The notes under the pieces were generated by a model. The model was not told the origin of the DNA and did not search any database. It was given only the letters and a program-made list of their open reading frames with translations. From the NCBI GenBank assembly GCA_016946835.1, contig JACVTC010000142.1, forward strand, positions 309,001 to 373,000: DNA of 64,000 nucleotides, in the 5' to 3' direction. Both the position numbers and the translations under genes were made by a program. The DNA comes from Neocallimastix lanati (nom. inval.). Its lineage: Eukaryota > Neocallimastigomycota > Neocallimastigomycetes > Neocallimastigales > Neocallimastigaceae. Below are positions 10,684 through 21,496 of the stretch, piece after piece; positions within the stretch are counted from its first letter, which is position 1, and each line of letters opens with the position of its first letter.

Positions 10684-11808
10684 ATGTCAAGTTCACCTAC
10701 TACTTCGACAACTCTAGTGGATAACGATGATGTCGATACTAGAACTCTACCAAGGATTGGAGGTGTTCATAAAGATGCAGAAATTTGGAAGTTTCGTATT
10801 ACTGACTGGTTTAGAAGGGAACGTATTGTAACGGATGCAGGAAAATTCAGTTATATCATTGCATCCTGTGAGGATGATATAGTTCGTGTACTTCATATGG
10901 AACAAGTCAAGTTGAATCGGATTCTAACACTAGATGAATGTGTATACCTAATTAAAAAGAAATATTGGAGAGAAAATCTGAAAGAAGACAAATTAAGACA
11001 AATTAAGAAAATTATGATCAATCCAAATGAAAGTATTTACGACTTTAATACTAGATTCTTAGAGTTATATGATCAATTAGATTCCGCAGACCAATCTTCC
11101 TTCTCAGTGATCGACTATGAAAATGCCTTGAGACCTCGTAGTAGAATTTATGAAAGAATCGCCATGGCTGAAGCTCCTGACCTTGAAACTGCCTGTAAAT
11201 TAGCTGAGAAATATGAAAATATATTAACTCAATCTCAAGGAAACCAAGAAATGTGGGGTCCTTATGGTAATATCAATAATTATAATAGAAGAAATAATTT
11301 TTCCCAACCTGGTAGATCAAATCTTAATAATGCTTTCATTGATCAATATAATAATAATTCAAATTTCACTCCATTTAATAATAATTTTAATACATTTAAC
11401 AATTCAGGAAATTTTAATAGAATAAGAAGATTTAATAATGTATCATTAAATTCATCATCTAGAATGAATTCTAGCGTTTTGAGAAATTTTAGAAACCCAA
11501 ATTTTAATAGTTTTAATAATAACAATAATCTTGGTAACAATAATTTTAATAATAATTATAACAATGGTAATAATTATAATAATAGTAATAACAATAATCG
11601 TAATATGAATCACAATACAAATAATTATAATAATAATTCTGATGTTATAGACGATTTAACTAATCAAATGAAAAATTTAAAAATTAAAACCTGTTATTTC
11701 TGTCATCAACCGGATCATGTTTTAAAAGATTGCGTTGCTTTTGATAGATTCCAAAATGATCCAAATTATGAAAATTATATTAATTCCTTATATTCTCAAA
11801 AAAACTAG
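10684..11808 (+). CDS. Gypsy-1 Gag
   Basis: 374 aa from the ATG at 10684. Residues ~30-190 form a capsid-like helical region (IWKFRITDWFRRERI, YLIKKKYWRENL, FNTRFLELYDQL). An Asn-rich spacer follows, and then a zinc knuckle CYFCHQPDHVLKDC (CX2CX4HX4C) near residue 340, for RNA binding. It stops with TAG at 11806, directly after the heptamer A AAA AAC. The -1 frame stays open for ~57 further codons. Gag packages the element RNA in cytoplasmic particles. Confidence 0.85.
   Translation: MSSSPTTSTTLVDNDDVDTRTLPRIGGVHKDAEIWKFRITDWFRRERIVTDAGKFSYIIASCEDDIVRVLHMEQVKLNRILTLDECVYLIKKKYWRENLKEDKLRQIKKIMINPNESIYDFNTRFLELYDQLDSADQSSFSVIDYENALRPRSRIYERIAMAEAPDLETACKLAEKYENILTQSQGNQEMWGPYGNINNYNRRNNFSQPGRSNLNNAFIDQYNNNSNFTPFNNNFNTFNNSGNFNRIRRFNNVSLNSSSRMNSSVLRNFRNPNFNSFNNNNNLGNNNFNNNYNNGNNYNNSNNNNRNMNHNTNNYNNNSDVIDDLTNQMKNLKIKTCYFCHQPDHVLKDCVAFDRFQNDPNYENYINSLYSQKN
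11799..11805 (+). promoter_or_regulatory. Probable -1 ribosomal frameshift site at the end of gypsy-1 gag
   Basis: The last gag codons read CA A AAA AAC TAG in frame. A AAA AAC is the canonical slippery heptamer known from retroviruses (X XXY YYZ), here touching the stop codon. The -1 frame then runs (KKLDNGRRLTSF) to a TAA near 11977. The pol frame is one further -1 step away, reached through the A10 run at 11954-11963. Confidence 0.65.
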
Positions 11809-12004
11809 ATAATGGAAGAAGGCTAACTTCCTTTAATCAAAATGCCAACCCTTGTATAATTGCAGCTACCTCATGGAATGATAATTACAAAAATATTATT
11901 GCTTCCGCAAAACGTAGTAGAGATGAAAAATATTCATCCTTACTACCAAAAACAAAAAAAAAATTAATAATGAAGAATTAAGCGAAAATGATTATACTAA
12001 TAAA

Positions 12005-15000
12005 ATGTATTATAATACAATAAATAATTCACCTAAAATAAAATATAATTTAAGAAATAGAAATATTGTAGAGTTACCCCTTAAGAATAAACCAAAAATT
12101 AATTACAATATTAATAATACTAAAAATTTTAATCATGATATAACTAATAAACATGACAACGAAAATGTGGATAATAATACATTGGAAAGTATTAATGATG
12201 GAAATTTAGATAAACTAAATATTAACAAAACGAAGGTATTGAACGATAATGATTTTGAAAGTATAGGTAAGAAAATAAGGAATAATAGTTTGGATATTGT
12301 GGATAAAGCAGATTTGGATATTATGAATAAAGTTGACTTGGATGTAGAGAACAATAATAAAAATAAAACGGATAACTTGAACACTCAAAATGAAGAAATT
12401 GGTAAAAATAGTAAAGTTAATAATCTAAATAAAATTGGAATTGGAAATAGAATGAACCCTACCAATGATAAAGAAAGAGATAAAACGAAGGACAAAGCTA
12501 CCAGAGTTGGTCAAATAATTCAATTGTTAGAGGGTGTTGAACCATACGATATTGTGGAAGAATTGAGAAATACCCCAGCTAATATTAATTTGGCTCAGTT
12601 ATTAGGAATTAGTAGTGCCTTGCGTGCCGATGTTAACAGAAGTTTCAAAAAATTGAAAACAGAAGAGGAAACAATCATAGGCTATGCGGAATGTTACGAT
12701 GACATCGAAAATTTTGAGATTGTCAACAATCCGACACATTGCTACTGTACCAGGGAAGTCCAGGAACACGATATTGCTGTGGTCAGTGGTTCCGTTGATG
12801 GTTATCCTGACGCTATTTTAATTGATGGTGGTAGTAACGCGAATTTAATAACTAGGAAATTCCTCACAAAATTCATCAAAAATTATACTGTTGTAAGAAC
12901 TACCTCTGGCAGAGTACATCAAGCTTTATCTGATGTTGAAGAAAAGGTTTATGAAATAGTTCAACTTGAAGTACAAATTGGAACATTAAAAATTAATACT
13001 GAATTTAGAGTCGTGGATAACGGTGATCCTATTTTTGATATAATTATTAATTTAAAAACACAAGCGGATTATAAGTTGCTAGTAGATGCTAATAGTAAAT
13101 ATTTATATGTGAGAAATAAAATTAATAATATCAATGGTATTTTCAGTTTTAACGTTGTACCCTTAGTACCATTAGAGGACGTTCAAATTTTTCAATCTCA
13201 AGCTATGTTTTGTTATATAATAGAAAATCCACCTTCTACAATAATTAATAATATTAATAGTATTAATGAGAATGTTGATAAAAATAAAATTCTTGAAGTA
13301 TTAATTGATAATATGGATATCAAAGATTTGGATTTTAAGGCAGAATTCAAAAAAATATTAAATTCTTATACAGATGTTATAGCCGTTTCCAGTGATGATT
13401 TGGAACCTTCAGAATTACTACCTCACCATATTGAACTAATTGCAGGTAGTAAACCTATTAAACAAAAAGCTTATAGAATTTCTCAAATTCAATTAGAAGC
13501 TTTAAAAATAGAAGTAAAGAAATTAATAGATAAAGTACTCATTGTACCATCTCATTCACCATGGTCGTCACCTATTGTATTAGTACCTAAGAAAAACGGT
13601 CGTTGGAGATTATGTATAGATTATAGATTATTAAATAATATCACTAAAAAGGATGCCTATGCAATCCCGATAATACAAGAAATTTTTGATGCTCTAAAAG
13701 ATGCTTATATTTTTTCAACTTTGGATCTGTTTAGTGGGTATCACCAGATACCTATGTTTAAGGATGATCAAGAACTTACTTCATTTACTACTAAGTTTGG
13801 AAATTATTACTTTAAGGTAATGCCTTTTGGTTTGACCAACGCTCCTGCTACCTTCCAGAGAGAAATGAATCGTATATTCTTTGACTTAATAAATAAATGT
13901 GTTCAAATATATTTGGATGATATTATTGTATATTCACCATCCATTGAACAACATCTAATAGATTTAACAAATGTTTTTGAAATTCTTAGAAATAATAAAT
14001 TAAAAATGAATATTGAAAAGTGTCATTTCTGTGTTTACGAAGTTGAAGCGTTGGGACACAAGATTTCAAATAAGGGGTTATTATCCATAGAAAGAAAAGT
14101 AGATGCAATCAAGAATTTAGATATTCCTACCAATATTTCTGAATTACGTTCTTTTCTTGGAATGGTTGGATATTACAGAAATTTTATTGAAAACTATGCT
14201 TCTATTTCTGAACCCCTACGTAAACTTTTAAGGAAAAACTCACCTTTTATTTGGACTAAAGAACAAACTATTAGTATTGATAATATGAAGAATTCTCTTT
14301 GTAACGCACCTATCTTATGTTATCCACGTTTTGATAAACCCTTTATTATTCGTACAGATGCTAGCTATCTAGGGATAGGTGGAGTATTATTACAACTATA
14401 TGAAGATAAAATAGAACACCCAGTATTTTATATTAGTCGTTCTTTAAGTAAATCTGAACATAATTACTCTATTACTGAATTGGAAGGAACTGCAGCTTAC
14501 TACTGCATTAATAAGTTTAAACCCTATATTCTTGGAAACCCTTTTCGGACTATTCTTTACACAGATCATCAACCTTTAGTTCCTATAATTAAAAACAATG
14601 AACCAAATACAAGTAAACATGCTCGTTGGTGTCTTTTATTTAGTCAGTTACAAGTTGACGTTGTTTATCAACCCGGGAGAGCAAATATATTAGCTGATGC
14701 ACTTTCTCGTATAAAAAGGAAAGATATTATTACTACTAATGCTTTGGTAAACGATAATAATAGTAATACTGAAGGTAACGTAAAAGAAAACAATGAAAAT
14801 AATATTGATAATGAAGGTAATAGAAGCGAAAATGGTGGGAATGGTATAGTTGATAATAATAATATAATAATTAATAATAATAACGAAGAGGATACTCCCA
14901 GAGAATTTATTGATGAAATTGAAAATGAAAAATATATTTCAGAATTTATGAAAAAGTTTTTGACAGAGAGGATTATCACTATTAATGATAAAACATATAT

Positions 15001-16090
15001 TAAAGATAGAGGTAAACTTAGACTAGTAATAGATGATTATTTGGAAAAAATAAAAATTATCGGAATGGCCCATAGGATCGGCCATGAAGGCCTACAAAAG
15101 ACATATGATAGAATAAAACAAAATTTTTATTGGAAAAATATGATTTTGGATATAAAGAAGTATATTTCAATTTGTAAAATATGCCAATTGAACAGATCGG
15201 AACCTTCTCCCAATTTAGTTGAACAATTTAGAACTCCTGTAGAGGCTCCTTTTGTCAGATTAGGATTGGATATTATTGGACCTTTAAAAACTACATCCAA
15301 AGGTAATAAGTATATTATAGTTTGTGTAGATTATTTTACTTTATGGGTTGAAGCTGAAGCCTCTCAAACAATTACTTCTCAAGATGTTATCACCTTTTTA
15401 ATTAATGTTTTTAGTAGACATGGGTTACCACAAATAATTAATATGGATAATGGAACCCAGTTGAATAGTGATTTCACCAAAATATTCTTAGATCTTTATG
15501 GTGTATATATTCATTTTGTTGTTCGTTACCATCCTGCTTCTAATGGCTTGGTCGAAAATAGAAATAGAGAGATTGGAAAACAACTTAGGAATTTTGCTGG
15601 TAAAAATAATGATTGGGATACCTTATTATTACCTTTAGCTTTATGGGCTATCAGGACTTCAAAATCTTCTGTTAGTGGATATTCAAGTTTTGAATTATTA
15701 TATGGACGTGAAGATATACTCCCAAATGAAATCAATATACTTTGTTCATTAGGAGAATCCATTGAGCAACCGATTGAAGAATTATTATTAGAAAGATTAA
15801 TAGAACATACAAAATGGATTAAAGATGCAGCCAATAAAAAGTTTGGGACAATTAACTATTGGAAGACAAGAAGAGAAGCAAAGAAAAGTATGGAAAAGAT
15901 TCATGAATACAAAATCGGTGATAAAGTAAAAATAAGAATGTTTCAAAGACATAAATTGGACCCTTATTATATTGGGCCCTATACAATCAAAGAAATCACT
16001 TGGAATACTGTTAAATTACAAGAAGATAAAACTGGAATTATATTAAAGAGGAATGTACACATCAAAAATATTCTACCTTATAGAGAATAA
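12005..16090 (+). CDS. Gypsy-1 Pol (protease, RT, RNase H, integrase)
   Basis: 1361 aa from the ATG at 12005, although the frame is open from about 11951, so translation probably enters from upstream. Order: Asn-rich N-terminus; protease-like fold with LIDGGSNANLI in place of the usual D-S/T-G; RT with CIDYRLLNN, DLFSGYHQIPM, MPFGLTNAPATFQ and YLDDIIVYS; RNase H with IRTDASYLGIGG, TELEG and TDHQPL; integrase zinc finger (HRIGHEG ... CKICQ) and core D, D, E (GLDIIGP, NMDNGTQ, NGLVENRNRE). It ends with a GPY/F-like module (DPYYIGPYTIKEI). No stop or shift interrupts it, consistent with recent insertion. Confidence 0.92.
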   Translation: MYYNTINNSPKIKYNLRNRNIVELPLKNKPKINYNINNTKNFNHDITNKHDNENVDNNTLESINDGNLDKLNINKTKVLNDNDFESIGKKIRNNSLDIVDKADLDIMNKVDLDVENNNKNKTDNLNTQNEEIGKNSKVNNLNKIGIGNRMNPTNDKERDKTKDKATRVGQIIQLLEGVEPYDIVEELRNTPANINLAQLLGISSALRADVNRSFKKLKTEEETIIGYAECYDDIENFEIVNNPTHCYCTREVQEHDIAVVSGSVDGYPDAILIDGGSNANLITRKFLTKFIKNYTVVRTTSGRVHQALSDVEEKVYEIVQLEVQIGTLKINTEFRVVDNGDPIFDIIINLKTQADYKLLVDANSKYLYVRNKINNINGIFSFNVVPLVPLEDVQIFQSQAMFCYIIENPPSTIINNINSINENVDKNKILEVLIDNMDIKDLDFKAEFKKILNSYTDVIAVSSDDLEPSELLPHHIELIAGSKPIKQKAYRISQIQLEALKIEVKKLIDKVLIVPSHSPWSSPIVLVPKKNGRWRLCIDYRLLNNITKKDAYAIPIIQEIFDALKDAYIFSTLDLFSGYHQIPMFKDDQELTSFTTKFGNYYFKVMPFGLTNAPATFQREMNRIFFDLINKCVQIYLDDIIVYSPSIEQHLIDLTNVFEILRNNKLKMNIEKCHFCVYEVEALGHKISNKGLLSIERKVDAIKNLDIPTNISELRSFLGMVGYYRNFIENYASISEPLRKLLRKNSPFIWTKEQTISIDNMKNSLCNAPILCYPRFDKPFIIRTDASYLGIGGVLLQLYEDKIEHPVFYISRSLSKSEHNYSITELEGTAAYYCINKFKPYILGNPFRTILYTDHQPLVPIIKNNEPNTSKHARWCLLFSQLQVDVVYQPGRANILADALSRIKRKDIITTNALVNDNNSNTEGNVKENNENNIDNEGNRSENGGNGIVDNNNIIINNNNEEDTPREFIDEIENEKYISEFMKKFLTERIITINDKTYIKDRGKLRLVIDDYLEKIKIIGMAHRIGHEGLQKTYDRIKQNFYWKNMILDIKKYISICKICQLNRSEPSPNLVEQFRTPVEAPFVRLGLDIIGPLKTTSKGNKYIIVCVDYFTLWVEAEASQTITSQDVITFLINVFSRHGLPQIINMDNGTQLNSDFTKIFLDLYGVYIHFVVRYHPASNGLVENRNREIGKQLRNFAGKNNDWDTLLLPLALWAIRTSKSSVSGYSSFELLYGREDILPNEINILCSLGESIEQPIEELLLERLIEHTKWIKDAANKKFGTINYWKTRREAKKSMEKIHEYKIGDKVKIRMFQRHKLDPYYIGPYTIKEITWNTVKLQEDKTGIILKRNVHIKNILPYRE

Positions 16091-16095
16091 TAATA

Positions 16096-16156
<61 letters not shown>

Positions 16157-16466
16157 TATTATTAACAAAAATTTAATAACAAAATTTTTTTTTTTTAAAA
16201 ATTGAATCAAAATTTAAATTATAAATTTATCATAAATTTTATAAATTTTGTATTTGAGATATTCAAATTATATTAATGAATATTTTATAACTAACATAGT
16301 AAATATAAAATTTTCTTTAAAAATGAAATAATATTCTACAATATAATTATCTTATAAAAATTATTATTTTGTTAATAGTCAATTTTATCTTCAATTAAGA
16401 ATTCTTCTCGTATAGAGAACTATACTTAATTTCATATATAAATTGCTATCTTAGCGTGGGCAATTT
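16091..16466 (+). other. Gypsy-1 3' untranslated region
   Basis: Contains an A-run of about 40 with a (TA)n tract (16100-16160) and AT-rich sequence up to the 3' LTR. The expected polypurine tract is poor; only GTGGGCAA is visible close to the LTR. Confidence 0.5.
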
Positions 16467-17033
16467 TGATCTAAAACAAATATGTGTAGTAACATATTTG
16501 TATATTTAATAATAATTATTAAATATTAAATTTATATCTTTTGATAATAATTTTTATAATATATTATTAATTATTCATTATTATATTATAATTACTATTA
16601 TAATATATATTAAATTACATATTATTTTATAATATATTATATTATATTATTTATTTTATAATTATATATTATTATATTAAAATATAATAATATTTTTATA
16701 TTTAACTTTAATAGGATTTTTATTATATTATACAATATATTATTATGTATTATTTTATATTTATTTTTTTTATTTTACATATAATATACATTTATTATTT
16801 AAATATAGATATTGTATTCTTATATATATATAATTTATATTATATGTTTAAAATATATTTCATACTATTAAATTTTATAATTTTAAAATGTAATTTCTTA
16901 ATAAGAACCAATTTCTAATAAATTAATTTAGAAAGGGGGTTTTTTAGTTTTTAGGAAAAGGAATAATAAATTAAATAAAGATATAACTATATTATTATAA
17001 TTAAAATATAGCACATAAAAGTCCCGTATATCA
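16467..17033 (+). repeat. 3' LTR of gypsy-1
   Basis: 567 bp, apparently identical to 9375-9941; followed by GTAA, the second half of the target duplication. Confidence 0.92.
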
Positions 17034-17255
17034 GTAATAAAGTCACATGTTACTGTATGCGTTTTCCATAACATAGAATAAATTAAAAATTAATTAAATA
17101 AATATTAAAAGATAATTAACATAGATTTATACAAGACGATAGACATAATACATTTAAGTAATCATTAAATATAAATAAATAAATACACATAAATATAAAT
17201 AAATACTATAAATAAATTAAATTAAATATATAGTTAAATTATGAGTGCAGTCAAC

Positions 17256-17333
<78 letters not shown>

Positions 17334-17451
17334 TATAAATAAACTTTGATTATTAAAAATTAATTATTATCTTATTCTATTAATTCTCAATACTTTAATT
17401 CTTTTTTATTACTTCAAATTATTTTCCTTTTTTCCAAAATATTAAAAAACA
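17034..17451. other. Upstream region of the EDEM gene with (AAT)n
   Basis: AT-rich spacer containing an (AAT)n microsatellite of about 25 units at 17254-17333. It must hold the promoter of the mannosidase gene, but no box stands out. Confidence 0.5.
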
Positions 17452-18914
17452 ATGTTAAATTTTAACAAAATTATATTAATATTAATATATATTTTTATTA
17501 ATGTTAATGGAATGTCCATTAAACATAAAAATGAATTAAAAGAGAAAACAAAAGAAATGATATACCATGCATTTAATGGATATATGAATTATGGATTTCC
17601 TTCAGATGAATTATATCCAATAACTTGTAAAGGAAGAGATAGAGATAACGAAAATAATTATAATTTTGGGGTTAATGATATACTAGGAAATTTTACATTA
17701 ACATTAATTGATTCACTTGATACTTTAGCTATTATTGGCGATAAAAAATTATTTCAAAAAGCAGTTCAGAATGTTATTGATAAAGTAGATTTTAATAAAG
17801 ATAATATTGTTAATTTATTTGAAGTTAATATTAGAATTCTTGGTGGACTATTATCAGCACATTTATTTGCAATAAATGAACAGTATGGGGTAAAATTGGA
17901 TAATTATAATAATGAATTATTAGATTTAGCTTATGATTTAGGTAAAAGATTATTACCTGCATTTGAAAAATCAAAGACACAAATTCCATATACAAGGGTA
18001 TATTTTAAATTTTATATAATACAATTGTAATTTTAAATTATTAAATATAAATAATTATATATATATATATATATATTCTTTTTTTATTTTATTTTATTTT
18101 ATTTTATTGTATAGGTTAATTTAAAAAAAGGAGTTATTTCTATTTTTGCATCAACAAGTAGTTGTGCGGCAGATGCAGGTACTTTTATTTTAGAATTTGG
18201 AACATTAAGTCGTTTAACAGGAGATTCAAGATTTGAAGTTATTATTTATTATTAAGAAAAATTATATATATATGTCATTAAAAAATTAAAAATATAAATT
18301 AATTAAAATTTAATTTAATTTAATATTATAATATTATATTATGTTAATAACCAAAAATAAAAGGAATATGCAAGAGATGTATGAATAATATTTAAATATA
18401 TATCAAAAAAAAAAAAAAAAAAAGCTTTAATTAAAATTTTAATAAATTATATAAAAAATTTAGGCTTTATTCAAAATGTGGGATGAAAAGTCATCATTAA
18501 ATTTACTTGGAACCGCAATTAATTCATTAACATCTAGAGTATGTAAAAAATCTACTAATTAATAAATACAATATATTAATATTAAAGTAAATAGTAAATT
18601 ATTCATGTTATATAATATTAAGTGGAGTAATAGAATCTCTGGAATCGGAGCAAGTTCAGATTCTGTATAGTAAATTTTTAAGAAAAGAAGTACAAATTAT
18701 ATATATATTTAAACTATAATATAAAATATTACTCATTTATTTTTCATATAGTGAATATATGTTAAAAGGATATATATTATTTGGAGATCCAGATTATTTA
18801 GAAATGTTTAATGATTCTTATAATGCAATTAAAAAATATATAAAACATAAATATGGTTTATATTTCAATGTATATATGGATAATGGTCATTATCATTCGA
18901 CAAATATGGATGGG

Positions 18915-18948
<34 letters not shown>

Positions 18949-20254
18949 AAATTGATATTGTAATTTATAAATTTCATTCATTATAATATTTTTTATAATT
19001 AAATAACTTATTTATAGGCTTACGGCTTTTTTCCCCGGTTTACAAGTAATGAAATAGAAAAAATCAAACATTCTTATAAATAAATAATAATTAAAATGAA
19101 AAATAAATAATGATAGTAACAATAATAAATAGAAATATGTAAATAATAATAAAATAATAAAATTGAAGTTAATAATATTTAAAATAATGTTAATATTTTT
19201 TTTTCTTAAAAGGTGTTAATGGGTGATCTTGATAATGCTATACACCTTCACCAAATATTTACTGAACTCTGGAGAAAGTATCATGCTATACCTGAAGTAT
19301 ATGATTTTCATGAGAAAAATATTATAGCAGATTATTATTTATTAAGACCGTATGTATTTTACATAGTTTCAATATTTTATTGTTTTATCGTCAATATAGA
19401 TACTAAATGTTAAAATTACATATTTTATATAGAGAATTTATAGAATCAAATTATATGCTTTACCAGGTTCATTATTTATTTACTTATTTGTTTTATTCAA
19501 TTTATTGTTTATTTATTTGTTTTTTTTTTTTTTTTTTAGTTATTCATTTCACGATTTTAAAATAATAAACAAAAATTAATATAGTTTTTTATATATTTTT
19601 AAAATATAAGTCAACAAAAGATCCCTATTATTTAGACATTGGTGAAATGGTATTGTATGATATAGAAAGATTATGTAGAACGGAATGTGGATATGCTCAA
19701 TTAAGTCCGTTAACGTCATATGAAAAAGAAAATCGAATGGAAAGCTTTTTTATTAGTGAAACATTAAAATATTTATATTTATTATTTGATGAAAGTAATA
19801 TAATACTTTATTTTTTTTTTTTTTTAAACTCTTTTCATTTTTATCACATAAACAGTATTTATTAAAAGTTTATAATTAATTTACTAAATAATAGATAATA
19901 AAATTAACACTGATTTTTCTAATTCAGTATTTACCACAGGTAGAATTTTTAATTTACATATATGTATATATATATAAATATTTTTTTTTTTAAATAAAAA
20001 AAAAAAATACTAATTTAATGTTAAAAGAGGGTCATTATTTAAATTTACCAGATTCATTATATCATAAGAAATTTTACGAAAATTCTTCAGAATTAAATGG
20101 AAATGTGCCAACTAATTTAAAATGTCCTAAAAAATCATACAATATAGAAAATCCTCTACTATCTGTTGAAGAAAAATTAAAAATTTTCTCTTTGGTTAAT
20201 ACGGAAATTCCTGAAGATGATAAGATTTTATTTGAATATATATGCTTAAAATAA
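17452..20254 (+). CDS. EDEM-type GH47 alpha-mannosidase (12 exons)
   Basis: Exons by splice sites and frame: 17452-17997, 18115-18237, 18364-18378, 18464-18538, 18623-18669, 18752-18913, 19018-19045, 19213-19349, 19433-19466, 19611-19794, 19895-19939, 20028-20254. They sum to 1623 nt, i.e. 540 aa. A signal peptide (LILIYIFINVNG) is followed by a GH47 domain: LTLIDSLDTLAI, LFEVNIRILGGLLSAH with the catalytic Glu, ASTSSCAADAGT, DGLTAFFPGLQVLMGD across three exons, and the Ca-binding FTTEGH. EDEM proteins trim mannose from misfolded glycoproteins in the ER to send them to degradation. There is no KDEL and no C-terminal membrane segment. Exons of 15 and 28 nt are notable. The introns are short, AT-rich GT-AG. 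Confidence 0.9.
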
Positions 20255-20764
20255 TAATTGAAAAGCATGATAAAGTCATCTATTGATAATTAATAACTAA
20301 TATATTTATAAAAAATGGAAATAATCAAAGTTTATAAGAAAAATTATAAATATTTTTTTTAAATAAAATTAATGATATTTTAAAACAATCACTATTAATT
20401 TATCATAGTTTATTTTAATTATTTTTTTATATTTATTTTATTTTATTTTTATTTTAATTTATATATATTATATAAAATTTACTTATAATAATCTATTTAT
20501 AATAATGTATATTTACATTATTGATTGATTAAAATAAGAATTTTCATTCGATTTCTATTTATTATTATTTTTTTTATCTATTTTTGTATTGATACTCTTT
20601 CAGTTTTTTTGTTTGTTTGTTTGTTTGTTTCTTTATTTTTATTTTATTTTTATCTATATAATTTTTTGTTTTTTTTTATATTATCATTTTTTTAATAAAT
20701 TAATTCTAATAGTTTAATTTTGATTTTAATTGTTTTTGTTTATTGTAAATAATATTAATGGTTA
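20255..20764. other. Spacer between convergent genes
   Basis: About 510 bp of T-rich AT sequence between the 3' ends of the mannosidase and Asterix genes. It includes a (TTTG)n run at 20609-20630. No gene is seen. Confidence 0.5.
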
Positions 20765-21496
20765 TTAATTATTAGCCATTTCAGCAAGACGACTGAAGTA
20801 AACTTCATTTGTATAGACAACAATTAATGAAGAAATAGCAAAGCTATTTTATAAATAATTCAAAAAACAGTAAATATATATATATATTAATATAAAAAAT
20901 TCATATTATTTTTATTATTTTATAAATTAATTAAATTATTTTAATCTTACAAAAGTGAACCACCATTTCTAGCTTCAGCTTCTGATTTCTTACCGGTAAT
21001 TACACTAGATATAGCCATGAATAATGAAATCCAAGATGCAAACTTATTCTTTATATATTTTATTTTATATTTTGATTATTATTATTATTATTATTATTTT
21101 TGTTAATATATACATAAAATATATATTATAATTATACCTTTTTAAAAAGACCAAAAATACCTATTTTTTTTTTTTCACATTAGAATTTATTTACAATTAT
21201 GAATGTGATTAATATTTATAATATTACAACTGTATTTCTTTTATTTAAATTATATATATTAAAACTAAAATATTAATTCTCATTAAAAAACAAAACAAAA
21301 TAAGAACAAGTTCAAAAACAAAATTGAAAATAAAAAAAAAGAAAAAAAAAAAAAAAAAATCATTTAGATAATTACCAATAATTAAAGCGATAAATCCAAT
21401 CCAATCAATATCAGCATTATCTTCATCGAACTCTGGTGGAACAAATTTTACGACAGCATCTGGTCTTCTTGCATCTAAACTTTTATTTGTACTCAT
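20765..21496 (-). CDS. Asterix/WDR83OS-like PAT-complex protein (4 exons)
   Basis: Exons (minus): 21496-21376, 21160-21138 (23 nt), 21048-20951, 20843-20765; 321 nt, 106 aa. The N-terminus (MSTNKSLDARRPDAVVKFVPP) matches the Asterix signature in which DPRRP is followed by V-x-(R/K)-(Y/F)-x-PP. Hydrophobic helices follow (DWIGFIALII joined to GIFGLFKK, then FASWISLFMAISSVI, and SLFFAISSLIVVY). In animals Asterix is the ER membrane subunit that with CCDC47 forms the PAT complex and shields polar transmembrane helices during insertion. The exon chain keeps frame through phases 1, 0 and 2. The gene converges with the ER mannosidase gene. Confidence 0.82.

Larger units (their letters stand above)
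9375..17033 (+). mobile_element. Young Ty3/gypsy retrotransposon (gypsy-1)
   Basis: A full-length element with 567-bp LTRs that I could not tell apart by eye. Primer-binding site, gag, pol and 3' LTR are in the usual order. The flanks GTAA (9371-9374) and GTAA (17034-17037) form a 4-bp target duplication. Gag and pol are long and undamaged apart from two frame changes at A-runs. A reverse-oriented solo LTR of the same family lies at 49489-49874. Confidence 0.9.

Noticed and set aside
18759-18950. Separate small ORFs at 18759, 19213, 19647 and 20018
   Set aside because: All are exons of one mannosidase gene joined by GT-AG introns with preserved frame.
21245-21496. Stand-alone 83-aa protein
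   Set aside because: The poly-Phe tail is intron sequence; the first 40 codons are exon 1 of the Asterix-like gene.
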